DNA of 54,381 nt from Flavobacteriales bacterium (GTDB lineage Bacteria > Bacteroidota > Bacteroidia > Flavobacteriales_C > GCA-002722245): positions 1-54,381 of the forward strand of contig PBEC01000022.1 in the NCBI GenBank assembly GCA_002717515.1. Reading direction: 5' to 3'. This document shows positions 17,462 through 26,017 of this stretch, piece after piece. How positions within the stretch are numbered: position 1 is the first letter of the stretch; every line of letters begins with the position of its first letter. The notes beneath the pieces are model-generated. The model made no database searches and was not told the origin of the DNA. It was given only the letters and a program-made list of their open reading frames with translations. Made by a program: the position numbers and the translations under genes.

Positions 17462-19762
17462 ATGGAATCAATCGCAATTTATTTACCAATTATTTTATCG
17501 TTAGTTGGTCTTCTTTACATGGTTGTAAAGAGAGCCCAAGTAATGAAACAAGATGCTGGAGACGGAAAAATGAAAGAAATTTCCGACTACATCTATGAAG
17601 GAGCTTTAGCTTTCTTAAAAGCAGAATATCGATTACTTACTATATTCGTAATAGGAGCAAGTTTACTACTGGCTTTTATTGCATATATTGTTCCTACAAC
17701 ACATTATTTAATAATAGTTGCATTCATAATAGGAGCTGTTTTCTCTGCATTGGCTGGAAATATGGGGATGAAAATTGCCACAAAATCCAATGTAAGAACA
17801 ACACAATCTGCTAAAACGAGTTTACCAAATGCACTTAAAGTTGCTTTTGGAGGAGGAACAGTTATGGGACTTGGAGTTGCCGGATTAGCAGTTTTAGGTT
17901 TAACAGCATTCTTTATCATTTTCTTCCAATTTTTCATGGGAGGTGAATGGACAAATACAGCTGATATGACAGTTGTATTAGAAACATTGGCTGGTTTCTC
18001 TTTAGGAGCAGAATCAATTGCACTATTTGCAAGAGTAGGTGGCGGTATTTATACAAAGGCTGCTGATGTAGGAGCTGACTTAGTTGGTAAAGTAGAAGCA
18101 GGAATTCCCGAAGATGATCCACGTAACCCGGCAACTATTGCTGATAACGTAGGAGATAACGTAGGAGATGTTGCCGGAATGGGAGCAGATTTATTCGGAT
18201 CTTATGTTGCTACAGTATTAGCAGCAATGGTATTGGGTAATTACGTGATTCAAGATATGGGAGGTGCCATCAATGATGCTTTTGATGGAATAGGACCTAT
18301 TTTATTACCAATAGCTATTGCAGGAGTTGGAATCATTATTTCAATTATCGGAACTTTCCTGGTGAAAATTAAATCCAATGAAGCAAAAGAAGCTGAAGTT
18401 CAAAAGGCTTTAAACATCGGTAACTGGACATCAATTTTATTAGTTGCTGTCGCTTGTTTTGGTTTGGTAAAATGGATGCTTCCTGAAACTATGCAAATGT
18501 CTTTCTTTGGCGAAGACATAAAGGATATTTCTTCAATGAGAGTATTCTATGCCACTCTTGTTGGTTTAGTAGTGGGTGCAGCTATATCATCGTTTACTGA
18601 ATACTACACAGGATTGGGTAAAAAGCCAATCTTAAAAATTGTTCAACAATCGTCAACCGGAGCAGGAACGAATATCATTGCTGGTTTAGCAACAGGTATG
18701 ATTTCAACGTTCTCATCCGTTTTATTATTCGCTCTAGCGATATGGGCCTCTTATGCTTTTGCAGGATTCTACGGAGTTGCATTGGCAGCATCAGCAATGA
18801 TGGCTACTACGGCAATGCAATTGGCTATCGATGCTTTCGGACCAATTTCTGATAATGCAGGAGGTATTGCTGAAATGAGTGAGCAAGATCCAATCGTAAG
18901 AGAAAGAACAGATATCCTGGATTCAGTAGGAAATACTACAGCAGCAACAGGAAAAGGATTTGCGATTGCATCTGCAGCCTTAACTTCATTAGCACTTTTT
19001 GCAGCTTACGTAACTTTTACAGGAATTGATGGAATAAACATATTTAGAGCTCCAGTATTGGCTATGTTATTTATTGGAGGTATGATCCCGGTTGTTTTCT
19101 CTGCCTTAGCGATGAATGCAGTAGGAAAAGCAGCAATGGAAATGGTTGAAGAAGTAAGAAGACAGTTCAAATCAATTGCTGGTATCATGGAAGGTACTGG
19201 AAAACCAGAGTACGATAAATGTGTAGACATCTCTACTAAAGCTTCATTGAAGCAAATGTTGTTGCCAGGTGTTTTAACAATTGGTTTCCCAATTTTGATA
19301 GTTATAGTTGGAATGATCGCTTATCCAGAAGACAATAAAATCGTAGCAGAAATGTTAGGAGGTTATATGGCAGGTGTTACTGTAAGTGGAGTGCTTTGGG
19401 CAATTTTCCAGAACAACGCTGGTGGTGCATGGGATAACGCTAAAAAATCATTTGAGGCAGGAGTAGAAATCAACGGAGAAATGACTTATAAAGGTTCTGA
19501 TGCACACAAAGCAGCAGTAACTGGAGATACAGTTGGTGATCCATTTAAAGATACTTCAGGACCATCTATGAACATCTTAATTAAATTAACATGTTTAATT
19601 GGTTTAGTGATTGCTCCAATCTTAGGAGGACATTCTTTAGATAAAACTTCAGTTGAAAACGTAAATACAATTGAAGCTACTTCAGTTGAAAAAACAGAAA
19701 AGGTAGTGGAATTGGAAAAACTTCCTGCTGAAAAAGTAGAGGAGTTTACTTCTCAAAAGTAA
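17462..19762 (+). CDS. hppA: membrane-bound ion-translocating pyrophosphatase
   Basis: The 766-aa protein has about 16 transmembrane helices and the full membrane pyrophosphatase signature: DVGADLVGKVEAGIPEDDPR, the acidic repeats NVGDNVGDVAGMGADLFG, AIDAFGPISDNAGGIAEM, and the C-terminal DNAKK and GDTVGDPFKDTSGPS motifs. It couples PPi hydrolysis to H+ or Na+ export across the inner membrane. Near residue 490 it reads GNTTAATGKG, with the Ala and Gly typical of K+-dependent enzymes, not the Lys form of K+-independent ones. Sodium versus proton specificity cannot be settled by eye. A charged Glu/Lys/Val-rich tail of about 45 residues follows the last helix. It is a single gene with its own promoter and terminator. 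Confidence 0.95.
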   Translation: MESIAIYLPIILSLVGLLYMVVKRAQVMKQDAGDGKMKEISDYIYEGALAFLKAEYRLLTIFVIGASLLLAFIAYIVPTTHYLIIVAFIIGAVFSALAGNMGMKIATKSNVRTTQSAKTSLPNALKVAFGGGTVMGLGVAGLAVLGLTAFFIIFFQFFMGGEWTNTADMTVVLETLAGFSLGAESIALFARVGGGIYTKAADVGADLVGKVEAGIPEDDPRNPATIADNVGDNVGDVAGMGADLFGSYVATVLAAMVLGNYVIQDMGGAINDAFDGIGPILLPIAIAGVGIIISIIGTFLVKIKSNEAKEAEVQKALNIGNWTSILLVAVACFGLVKWMLPETMQMSFFGEDIKDISSMRVFYATLVGLVVGAAISSFTEYYTGLGKKPILKIVQQSSTGAGTNIIAGLATGMISTFSSVLLFALAIWASYAFAGFYGVALAASAMMATTAMQLAIDAFGPISDNAGGIAEMSEQDPIVRERTDILDSVGNTTAATGKGFAIASAALTSLALFAAYVTFTGIDGINIFRAPVLAMLFIGGMIPVVFSALAMNAVGKAAMEMVEEVRRQFKSIAGIMEGTGKPEYDKCVDISTKASLKQMLLPGVLTIGFPILIVIVGMIAYPEDNKIVAEMLGGYMAGVTVSGVLWAIFQNNAGGAWDNAKKSFEAGVEINGEMTYKGSDAHKAAVTGDTVGDPFKDTSGPSMNILIKLTCLIGLVIAPILGGHSLDKTSVENVNTIEATSVEKTEKVVELEKLPAEKVEEFTSQK

Positions 19763-19799
19763 AAAGCGAAAACACAATACGTTTTCAATTTAATAGAAT

Positions 19800-19828
19800 A
19801 AAAAATCCGACTTAGGTCGGATTTTTTT
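19800..19828 (+). terminator. Rho-independent terminator after hppA
   Basis: The stem AAAAAATCCGAC/GTCGGATTTTTT with loop TTAG ends in a T-run and lies 38 bp after the hppA stop. Its core recurs in the opposite orientation at 24143-24166. Confidence 0.85.
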
Positions 19829-20085
19829 GTTTTTATGCGGCAACGTAAGACACTATTTTTTTTTAAATGTGTAACCTTTTATGTAAGCGAGCATTATGTA
19901 TTTAGAAAGCTGTTGTAAAAAACGGAATCATAAAATCAATATTTCGGATAATTTCGAATCGGTATTTCTGAACCATAAAACAGCATTCGCAAAGTTTGGT
20001 CTGGTTTTTGACTTAACAAGTGTAAAAGAACAATTAAATACTAATTTTTGAAATGGATACGTTAAACTTTAAAAGACAAGAGACT

Positions 20086-20313
20086 ATGAAAGATAAAATT
20101 AAAATGGAGGAAGGCTTTATAGAAACTACCGAAGATTTAGTATTGAATTTATTAAAACAGCATTATTCAAGTCCCGACTGTAAAATAGATGCTTTCACAA
20201 AAGCTAAAATGAAGGGTCTCATAAAAAGAGCAATTTTTCAGGAAGTAGAATATTTAAATGAATACCCAGAAAATTACTTTGTAGTTCACGGAAAAGATCA
20301 TTTACAAAATTAA
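20086..20313 (+). CDS. small helical protein of unknown function, intact family member
   Basis: I choose the ATG at 20086 (MKDKIKMEEGFIETTEDLVL) because the divergent paralogue at 25682 starts at the same place (MEEKIKIEERFLENAESLVS); an earlier ATG at 20053 adds 11 residues. The 75-aa product is predicted helical, with the family core LLKQHYSSPDCKIDAFTKAK, then GLIKRAIFQEVEYLNE and YFVVHG. No known domain is recognised. Two further copies downstream are broken (23802-23993 and 25031-25127), which makes this the reference member. The gene ends at a G-rich terminator. Confidence 0.7.
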   Translation: MKDKIKMEEGFIETTEDLVLNLLKQHYSSPDCKIDAFTKAKMKGLIKRAIFQEVEYLNEYPENYFVVHGKDHLQN

Positions 20314-20334
20314 ATAGAGTTTGGTTTTTTAATT

Positions 20335-20356
20335 AGGGGGGAGACCCCTTTTTTTT
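20335..20356 (+). terminator. G/C-stem terminator after the small protein gene
   Basis: An AGGGG...CCCCT-type stem with a GAGA-like loop is followed by eight T residues on the plus strand. The G-tract part is shared with the two broken copies of the gene downstream, where the C arm is altered. Confidence 0.6.
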
Positions 20357-22778
20357 ATTGCTTAATAACCTTTTCTTGATGGATTTTTGTTTCCGAAATT
20401 ACTCTTACAATATATATCCCTCGCTTCAAGTTACTTAGATCAAGAGTTTCATAAAAACTTTTGCTTTGTTTTGATACCAGTAGTTTACCTTCTGAAGTAA
20501 TTAACTCAATTTTAGAATTAGAATCCGACAACGTGATGTTAATTATATTGTTAGTTGGATTCGGATAAATGTCAATTTTCTTCTCGAATTCTTTTTCCGC
20601 AAAATTAGGATTACTTTCTTCATTAAATCTATCACTTTCCAGATCATTTTGAATAGTATCATTATTATTTAATTCATAACTTTTTGATGAGTTTAATCCA
20701 TTAATCCTTACAGTACCTCTGAAGATTGCATTTTCTTTACAACCCTTTAGCCAAAGAGTGTAGAAATAGATTCCGTTTGGAAGTGCTTTTCCGTTATTTC
20801 TGGTTCCATCCCAGTTAATACTTGAATACCCCGTTTCATCTTCTCCAGGTGCAGTAAACTGACAACGTCCTTCATTATCAAATGACTGGTCACTGTATAA
20901 CTCTCTTCCCCAACGGTCTTTGATTAACAGTTCAAATTCCTGTGCACCAAAGGCACATGTAGGATTTTCAGTATCTGGTATATACCAAATATCATCTTTA
21001 CCATCTCCGTTTGGAGAAAACATTAACGGAGGTTCAGTTAATGTAAATTCTTTCCAGTCATCACAACAAACATCGCACTCTTCGGTACATGAACCAGAGC
21101 CTGTAAATGTCTCAAAACCAGGACCGGCTTCAAAACCAGGTTCCAATTCAACAACTGGTGCAGTAAATTTAATATCATTGCTGCCCGTTTTAACAATTCC
21201 GTTGTTTTGACTCGGATCAACACTATTTCCAGCTACTATCATAGTTCCTGCCGTTGTTTCTTCAGGTAAAGGGTTGTTTGAAGGGGACCTCTTTTCATAA
21301 TAAACCGAGTTTTCACACGAGCAACAAATCACATTAACTTGAATCTTAAATGTGTTTTCCTCACTTCCACAAGCGTTATTATCTTTTAAATCAACATTAA
21401 AAAAATGTTCGCCAACGTCGTTAAAAGTTGGTTCCCAACAAAATTTACCTTTTTGTTGCAGATCATTATTAACCGAAAAAGAAGCTCCTTCAGGCAGGTT
21501 AGTTGTACCCATAGTTACACCTTCATCCGGGTTGTCAAAGGAGGAAACATCGAAACAGATTTTTTCACCTAATTTCACAGAGGTAACGTAACTTCCTGCA
21601 TTATTAATTCCTTTGGAATAGGGCTTTAAGTTATCCGAGGGGTGTACCTCAACATTTACGTTTTTCGTCAATGAGCAATTGTCTGAATTTGTAGCTGTTA
21701 CCGTGTAGGTTGTATTATTCGGGTCCGCAGCTGTAGTGATGCTTGATAAGCCATTTCCGGATTGTCCGTCACTCCATGCATAATGCCAGGAATTTTCACC
21801 ACTTACACTCAAATTAATATCCTCTCCTTCGCAAAACGTCTGGTTGCTTGTAGTAACTTGACTTAAATTAAAGCCAGTACGAATACTACCTCGCTTTAAC
21901 ATTACTGCACTGTCCTGCTTTTTGTCTTTCGTATTTGAAATAGCAACCCGGACATGATAGGTTTCGTTACATCTGACAGGAATTGATCCCGTGATAGCTT
22001 TTGAACTTCCTTGGTAAATAAAATCTCTCAGTAGATTGTATTGTCCCACCAGCGGTTGATCATCAATATTCCATTTATGGTTAACATAATATTCACAATT
22101 ATCATATTCAGGACCCCATGGAGTCTCATCCTTACAATTAATTGTGCACCAGGAAACAGGAACTTCACGGTTAGGCACAAGGGCCAGGTTTTTAGCATTA
22201 TTACTAAAATTACCATTAATTCCAGGTCCACTAACGAAAATACCAAATACATCAAAATCGTCACCATACATGGGGGCATGATTGTATTGCATTGAGGCGA
22301 AAAGAAATTCAAGTTCAAGTAAAGTGCCCGTGGTAGTTGTTACATCAAATTCTAATGCTGCTACGCCAGTTAATTGTTGATCTGAAAAAATTTCATAACC
22401 TCCTCCTGGCTGCCATAGAAATTTCCACCTGTTGGGTAACAATGATAAATCAGGGTCATTTGTTATACCTCCATTTAGAGGACGTGAGTTTGCATACTCA
22501 CTAGTATATCTTTCACCAGCATAGCTTGATTTTCCAGTAGTTAAAATAACTCCATCATTAAACTCCAAATAATCATTACCATTTGAAAATTTAGCCAATT
22601 GCAAGCTATTACCAGTGAAAGAAGCGTTACTAACAGTTACTCCTTCTCCAACCAGGTAGTTAGCAGCTTCCTCAGCTGTAGTATTTGAGATGGATAATTG
22701 CCCAAACGATGCTTTATCAAATAGTAAAGCTGCTGACAGTAAATAAATTACTTTTAAAACAATGGACTTGTTAAACAT
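20355..22778 (-). CDS. choice-of-anchor L / gliding-type secreted protein with T9SS sorting tail
   Basis: The 807-aa protein has a signal peptide, a choice-of-anchor L-type N-terminal domain (AEEAANYLVGEGVTVSNASF, EFNDGVILTTGK), a PKD/Ig-like middle with a 'tyTVTATNSDNCS' strand pair, a gliding-motility-associated block (MFSPNGDGKDDIWYI, then IKDRWGRELY, NGIYFYTLWLKG), and a type A sorting domain at the end (IDIYPNPTNNIINITL, LKRGIYIVRVI, KVIKQ). Such proteins pass through the type IX system and are attached to or released from the cell surface as adhesins. It lies 49 bp after the next gene, so the two may be one operon. Confidence 0.87.
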   Translation of the reverse strand: MFNKSIVLKVIYLLSAALLFDKASFGQLSISNTTAEEAANYLVGEGVTVSNASFTGNSLQLAKFSNGNDYLEFNDGVILTTGKSSYAGERYTSEYANSRPLNGGITNDPDLSLLPNRWKFLWQPGGGYEIFSDQQLTGVAALEFDVTTTTGTLLELEFLFASMQYNHAPMYGDDFDVFGIFVSGPGINGNFSNNAKNLALVPNREVPVSWCTINCKDETPWGPEYDNCEYYVNHKWNIDDQPLVGQYNLLRDFIYQGSSKAITGSIPVRCNETYHVRVAISNTKDKKQDSAVMLKRGSIRTGFNLSQVTTSNQTFCEGEDINLSVSGENSWHYAWSDGQSGNGLSSITTAADPNNTTYTVTATNSDNCSLTKNVNVEVHPSDNLKPYSKGINNAGSYVTSVKLGEKICFDVSSFDNPDEGVTMGTTNLPEGASFSVNNDLQQKGKFCWEPTFNDVGEHFFNVDLKDNNACGSEENTFKIQVNVICCSCENSVYYEKRSPSNNPLPEETTAGTMIVAGNSVDPSQNNGIVKTGSNDIKFTAPVVELEPGFEAGPGFETFTGSGSCTEECDVCCDDWKEFTLTEPPLMFSPNGDGKDDIWYIPDTENPTCAFGAQEFELLIKDRWGRELYSDQSFDNEGRCQFTAPGEDETGYSSINWDGTRNNGKALPNGIYFYTLWLKGCKENAIFRGTVRINGLNSSKSYELNNNDTIQNDLESDRFNEESNPNFAEKEFEKKIDIYPNPTNNIINITLSDSNSKIELITSEGKLLVSKQSKSFYETLDLSNLKRGIYIVRVISETKIHQEKVIKQ

Positions 22779-22827
22779 GATTACGGGTTATGTTTTTTAG
22801 TAAAAGAATTACTTTCTTGTAAAATAT

Positions 22828-23703
22828 TTATTCTGAAATAACCTGCTTTAATTTGCTGTTTTCTGTTTTAAGCGTATCAATTTCCTCTTTTAACTGGATA
22901 AGATAAAGGGTTAATTCTTCTATTTTTCTTAACAATAAATCATCCATATCTCCGATATTATAACCGTTTTCCTGAAATTCTTTTGCAGAAGGTATTTCTG
23001 GCAAATGTTTATTGTTTTTCACAAACTCTTTTAATTCATAAATACTTTTGAGTTTATAGTCTGCCTCAAATACATGGTCGGAATTTGGAACATTCGCAAT
23101 AACCTTAATTTTTTGACAAAGAATCCCTCCATTGACCATTAGTTTGTGACCATCTGTATTTGTAATAGAGTTATCGTATTTTGGCCATACACCAATGGTT
23201 ACCGTTGCATCTTTTTGAATTCCAAGTGTTCCCTGAGAAGCTTCCGTTCTGAAATATAAATTTCCTTTGATATCAGCAAATGTATTGTAGGAATTCCGAG
23301 CATTGTGGATTTCCAGCGATCCAGAATTATGGTATTCTGTTCCAAATTTTAGTTTTTTGTCGGCAGGAAGTAGAATGGAACCGTTTACATGAAGCCTTTC
23401 CAAAGGGTTTGTTGTTCCAATACCTACAAATCCATTACTTCTTTTTAGTAACATACGAGTTATTCCACCTGTTTTAAGGGTTAGATTATAGTTGTTATAT
23501 GAACTAAAACCTCCTATGGAATATACATCTTTGTTAAAAATAAATTTGGGAGCATTTGTGTAAATGTGCGCCCAGCTTTGGTTGTTGGGACCAAGTTTAA
23601 TATAACCATGATTGGTGTTAAATTGATTCCAGTTTTGTCCTTTTACGTTGAATAATCCTGTTGTGAAAAACAATATTATTAATATAGGTAATTTTTTTTT
23701 CAT
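22828..23703 (-). CDS. secreted tail-fibre-like protein with coiled-coil end
   Basis: This 291-aa protein has a signal peptide, a middle with the typical Bacteroidota phrase GFVGIGTTNPLERLHVNGS, and a C-terminal region KSIYELKEFVKNNKHLPEIP leading into a coiled coil (LRKIEELTLYLIQLKEEIDT) to the end. The layout recalls trimeric tail-fibre or intramolecular-chaperone proteins that are widespread in Flavobacteriia as surface structures. No protease dyad of the S74 type is seen. It precedes the T9SS-tailed protein and may be exported with it. Its function is not established. Confidence 0.72.
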   Translation of the reverse strand: MKKKLPILIILFFTTGLFNVKGQNWNQFNTNHGYIKLGPNNQSWAHIYTNAPKFIFNKDVYSIGGFSSYNNYNLTLKTGGITRMLLKRSNGFVGIGTTNPLERLHVNGSILLPADKKLKFGTEYHNSGSLEIHNARNSYNTFADIKGNLYFRTEASQGTLGIQKDATVTIGVWPKYDNSITNTDGHKLMVNGGILCQKIKVIANVPNSDHVFEADYKLKSIYELKEFVKNNKHLPEIPSAKEFQENGYNIGDMDDLLLRKIEELTLYLIQLKEEIDTLKTENSKLKQVISE

Positions 23704-23801
23704 TGGTTGTTATTTTTTCAAAAAAACTTGTTTAAAAAACAAATGTATTGTTTTTTATTTTATAAATGAAAAAATAAATAAAAAAATAAAAAAGAAATTT
23801 T

Positions 23802-23993
23802 GAAACTGCCGAAGATTTAGTGTTGAATTTATTAAAACAGCATTATTCAAGTCCCGACTGTAAAATAGATGCTTTCACAAAAGCTAAAATGAAGGGACTC
23901 ATAAAAAGAGCAATTTTTCAGGAAGTAGAATATTTAAATGAATACCCCGAAAATTATTTTGTAGTTCACGGAAAAGATCATTTACAAAATTAA
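23802..23993 (+). pseudogene. 5'-truncated copy of the small helical protein gene
   Basis: Bases 23802-23993 align codon for codon with 20122-20313 at high identity (63 codons and the same TAA), and the match continues into the 3' flank to about 24023. The first dozen codons and the upstream region are replaced by an A-rich sequence with an in-frame TAA three codons before the homology, and there is no start codon at the proper place. The copy is therefore a recent but dead duplicate. The rest of 23704-24208 shows only A/T-rich DNA and a terminator. Confidence 0.8.
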
Positions 23994-24142
23994 ATAGAGT
24001 TTGGTTCTTTTAATTAGGGGGGGGGCTATATGCAAGCTCTTTTTTTAATTTTTTAATTCCATAACGTTGAGTATGTTAATACTTTACGTCAGTAATTTGA
24101 TCACAACCGCAAATAGAATCAAATTCAGTAATTAGTTAAGAA

Positions 24143-24166
24143 AAAATCCGACCTAAGTCGGATTTT
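24143..24166 (-). terminator. Rho-independent terminator, minus strand
   Basis: Read on the minus strand it is AAAATCCGAC-TTAG-GTCGGATTTT followed by more T residues, lying 43 bp after the stop of the gene at 24209. The core is identical to the hppA terminator. Confidence 0.75.
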
Positions 24167-24208
24167 GTTTGTGAACTTTATTTTTTTAATGATTTTTCAA
24201 AGGCTTAT

Positions 24209-24835
24209 TTATTTTGTTTCTATGAAACCATTTAAAAGATCTTCAATCTCATCTATATAGTCACTTAATAAATTTTGAGAAGTATAGGTTAAGAATTGAA
24301 GAGTTCCATTGTTATTTGAAAAATAATAGCCATAATATGAAACCTTTATACCTTGCATGGTTCCATTCATTTGCATGAGTAATACCTTGCTTCCATTTAC
24401 TGTTCTGTATTCTTCTTTTACAACAGTTATATCTGGAGCAACAGATTTTGCATTTTCTAAAGCTATTGATTTTAGCGTTTTTAATGGAATAGAAGTTTTT
24501 TCAGTAATCATTAATCCATATAAATCTCCATTTTTAAGTTGGAGTTCATATTCAGCCTCTTCGTTATTAGTAGCTTTTTTGAATGACCATTTTTTTGTGT
24601 TTAACCAAAAGCCAACATTAAACTTGTTACTTTTTAACAAAAACGTGGACTTATCATTTTTTTTGAATTTTTTAGAGTTGGTTGGGATTTCCTTTTCAAC
24701 ATCACTTTTATCTTTGTATTTCCATGTTCCATCATCATATAAAATGACTTCTTGACCAGTATCCGTAACAGCTAATTTTTGGGCTTTTGAAGTGATTAAC
24801 GTAAATAAGAATACAACTAAAAATATCTTTTTCAT
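24209..24835 (-). CDS. secreted hypothetical protein
   Basis: The 208-aa product has a signal peptide (MKKIFLVVFLFTLITSKAQ) followed by KLAVTDTGQEVILYDDGTWKY, a short motif common at the start of Bacteroidota secreted proteins, and a lysine-rich linker. The rest (about 65-205) is a mixed alpha/beta region with NVGFWLNTKKWSFKK, YGLMITEK and YYGYYFSNNNGTLQFLTY, which could be a lipocalin- or PsbP-like fold, but I do not recognise it with confidence. It stands alone with its own terminator. Confidence 0.65.
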   Translation of the reverse strand: MKKIFLVVFLFTLITSKAQKLAVTDTGQEVILYDDGTWKYKDKSDVEKEIPTNSKKFKKNDKSTFLLKSNKFNVGFWLNTKKWSFKKATNNEEAEYELQLKNGDLYGLMITEKTSIPLKTLKSIALENAKSVAPDITVVKEEYRTVNGSKVLLMQMNGTMQGIKVSYYGYYFSNNNGTLQFLTYTSQNLLSDYIDEIEDLLNGFIETK

Positions 24836-25030
24836 CTTCTAATTTTTTTTAAAATGCTTGATTATTAAAATGACCAGGCAATCAGGTTTCTATTTTTTTA
24901 CAAAACAAATTTAGGCAACTTTAAATTATAAAAAGGTATTAATTAGTGATTTAACCTGTTTTTTACTGTCGCGTAATCACATTAAAGTCTCGTGCGGTTT
25001 TTGAACAGCTGTTTTTAAGAGAAAAATTAG

Positions 25031-25127
25031 ATAGTAATTTTTGAACTGAATATGTTAAACCTTATTTAAAAGATAAGGCCATTTAAAGATAAAATTAAAT
25101 AGAGTTTGGTTCTTTTAATTAGGGGGG
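25031..25127 (+). repeat. remnant of the small protein gene with the coding part deleted
   Basis: The stretch joins the 5' flank of the 20086 gene (AGTAATTTTTGAA, ATGTTAAAC, AAGATAAAATTAAA) directly to its 3' flank (TAGAGTTTGG, TTTTAATTAGGGGG). The junction falls in the 9-mer AAAATTAAA (25091-25099), which occurs in the intact copy at both 20095-20103 and 20306-20314. A 211-bp deletion between these short direct repeats explains it exactly. No open frame remains. Apart from this, 24836-25143 shows nothing recognisable. Confidence 0.75.
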
Positions 25128-25143
25128 GGCCTCCTTTTTTTTG

Positions 25144-25488
25144 TTAATCCTCACATTCACCTTGGGTGTATGAAGTAATTCCTTTACATTCTGCTTCTGC
25201 AGAGTTGGAGTAGGTAGCTCCATTACAACCACAAACTGGATCATAAATTTCTATATAACCTCCTTCACAGGTCTTTTCTTCACATTCTTTTTCGCACACT
25301 CCTTTTGTATAGTTTTCAATTCCATGACATTCTGCCTCTTCAGGGTTACTATACGTAGCATCATCACAACCACAAACTGGATCATAATATAGAGGAATAG
25401 CGTCCTTACAATTTTTTCTTTCGCATTCATTTTTGTCGCACGATAAAACTACAAGAGAAGTGAACAACAAACTAAAAGCCAATCTCAT
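25144..25488 (-). CDS. lipoprotein with two Kazal-type inhibitor domains
   Basis: From the ATG ending at 25488 (MRLAFSLLFTSLVVLSCDKN) the 114-aa protein has a lipobox and two tandem Kazal-like modules. Each reads like YDPVCGCDDATYSNPEEAEC followed by GI..YT.G.C, with six cysteines in the expected order. Kazal domains inhibit serine proteases by inserting a loop into the active site. On a bacterial surface lipoprotein this could protect against predator or host proteases, which is inference. The frame is open another 11 codons upstream. Confidence 0.82.
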   Translation of the reverse strand: MRLAFSLLFTSLVVLSCDKNECERKNCKDAIPLYYDPVCGCDDATYSNPEEAECHGIENYTKGVCEKECEEKTCEGGYIEIYDPVCGCNGATYSNSAEAECKGITSYTQGECED

Positions 25489-25681
25489 TGTACGATTTAG
25501 AAAATCAGAATATTGATTCATAAATTTTGTTGTTAAAGGTTATTTGTTTGTAATTATAAATAATAATTTTAAGACATACGAGTTAAAAAAAGGTTGCTTT
25601 CAAAAAAACAATATCGTTTGAAACCTTTCCCTAAAAAACTATTTTTTGTAACTATTGTAACACCCATTTAAAAAAGCTGAC

Positions 25682-25909
25682 ATGGAAGAGAAAATAAAAA
25701 TAGAAGAAAGGTTTCTTGAAAATGCCGAAAGTTTAGTTTCCGATTTGTTAAAACAACATTTTGCTTCAACTGATTGCCAATTGGATGCTTTTACAAAATC
25801 AAAAATCAAAGGACTCATCAAAAGAGTAATTATTCAGGAAGTTGAATACCTAAACCAAGATCCTGAAAACTACTTTAGCATCTATGGGGAGGACCATTTG
25901 AATAATTAG
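25682..25909 (+). CDS. small helical protein, divergent intact paralogue
   Basis: The 75-aa product MEEKIKIEERFLENAESLVS... matches the protein at 20086 along its length (LLKQHFASTDCQLDAFTKSK, GLIKRVIIQEVEYLNQDPEN), at lower identity than the two broken copies. Purifying differences such as His/Phe and Asp/Glu swaps with no stop codons suggest it is functional. It is 34 residue-pairs of conserved helix with a single Cys; no family is recognised. It lies upstream of the TPR gene but with its own spacing of about 108 bp. Confidence 0.68.
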   Translation: MEEKIKIEERFLENAESLVSDLLKQHFASTDCQLDAFTKSKIKGLIKRVIIQEVEYLNQDPENYFSIYGEDHLNN

Positions 25910-26017
25910 TAATTAATCTAGGGATACTGATTCAGAATTGCCCATAAAATAAATGGATTAACTTCTTTTGCTTTTTAATAAATTTGCTTCCTAAAATCAG
26001 TGAAATTTAATTGTTTT

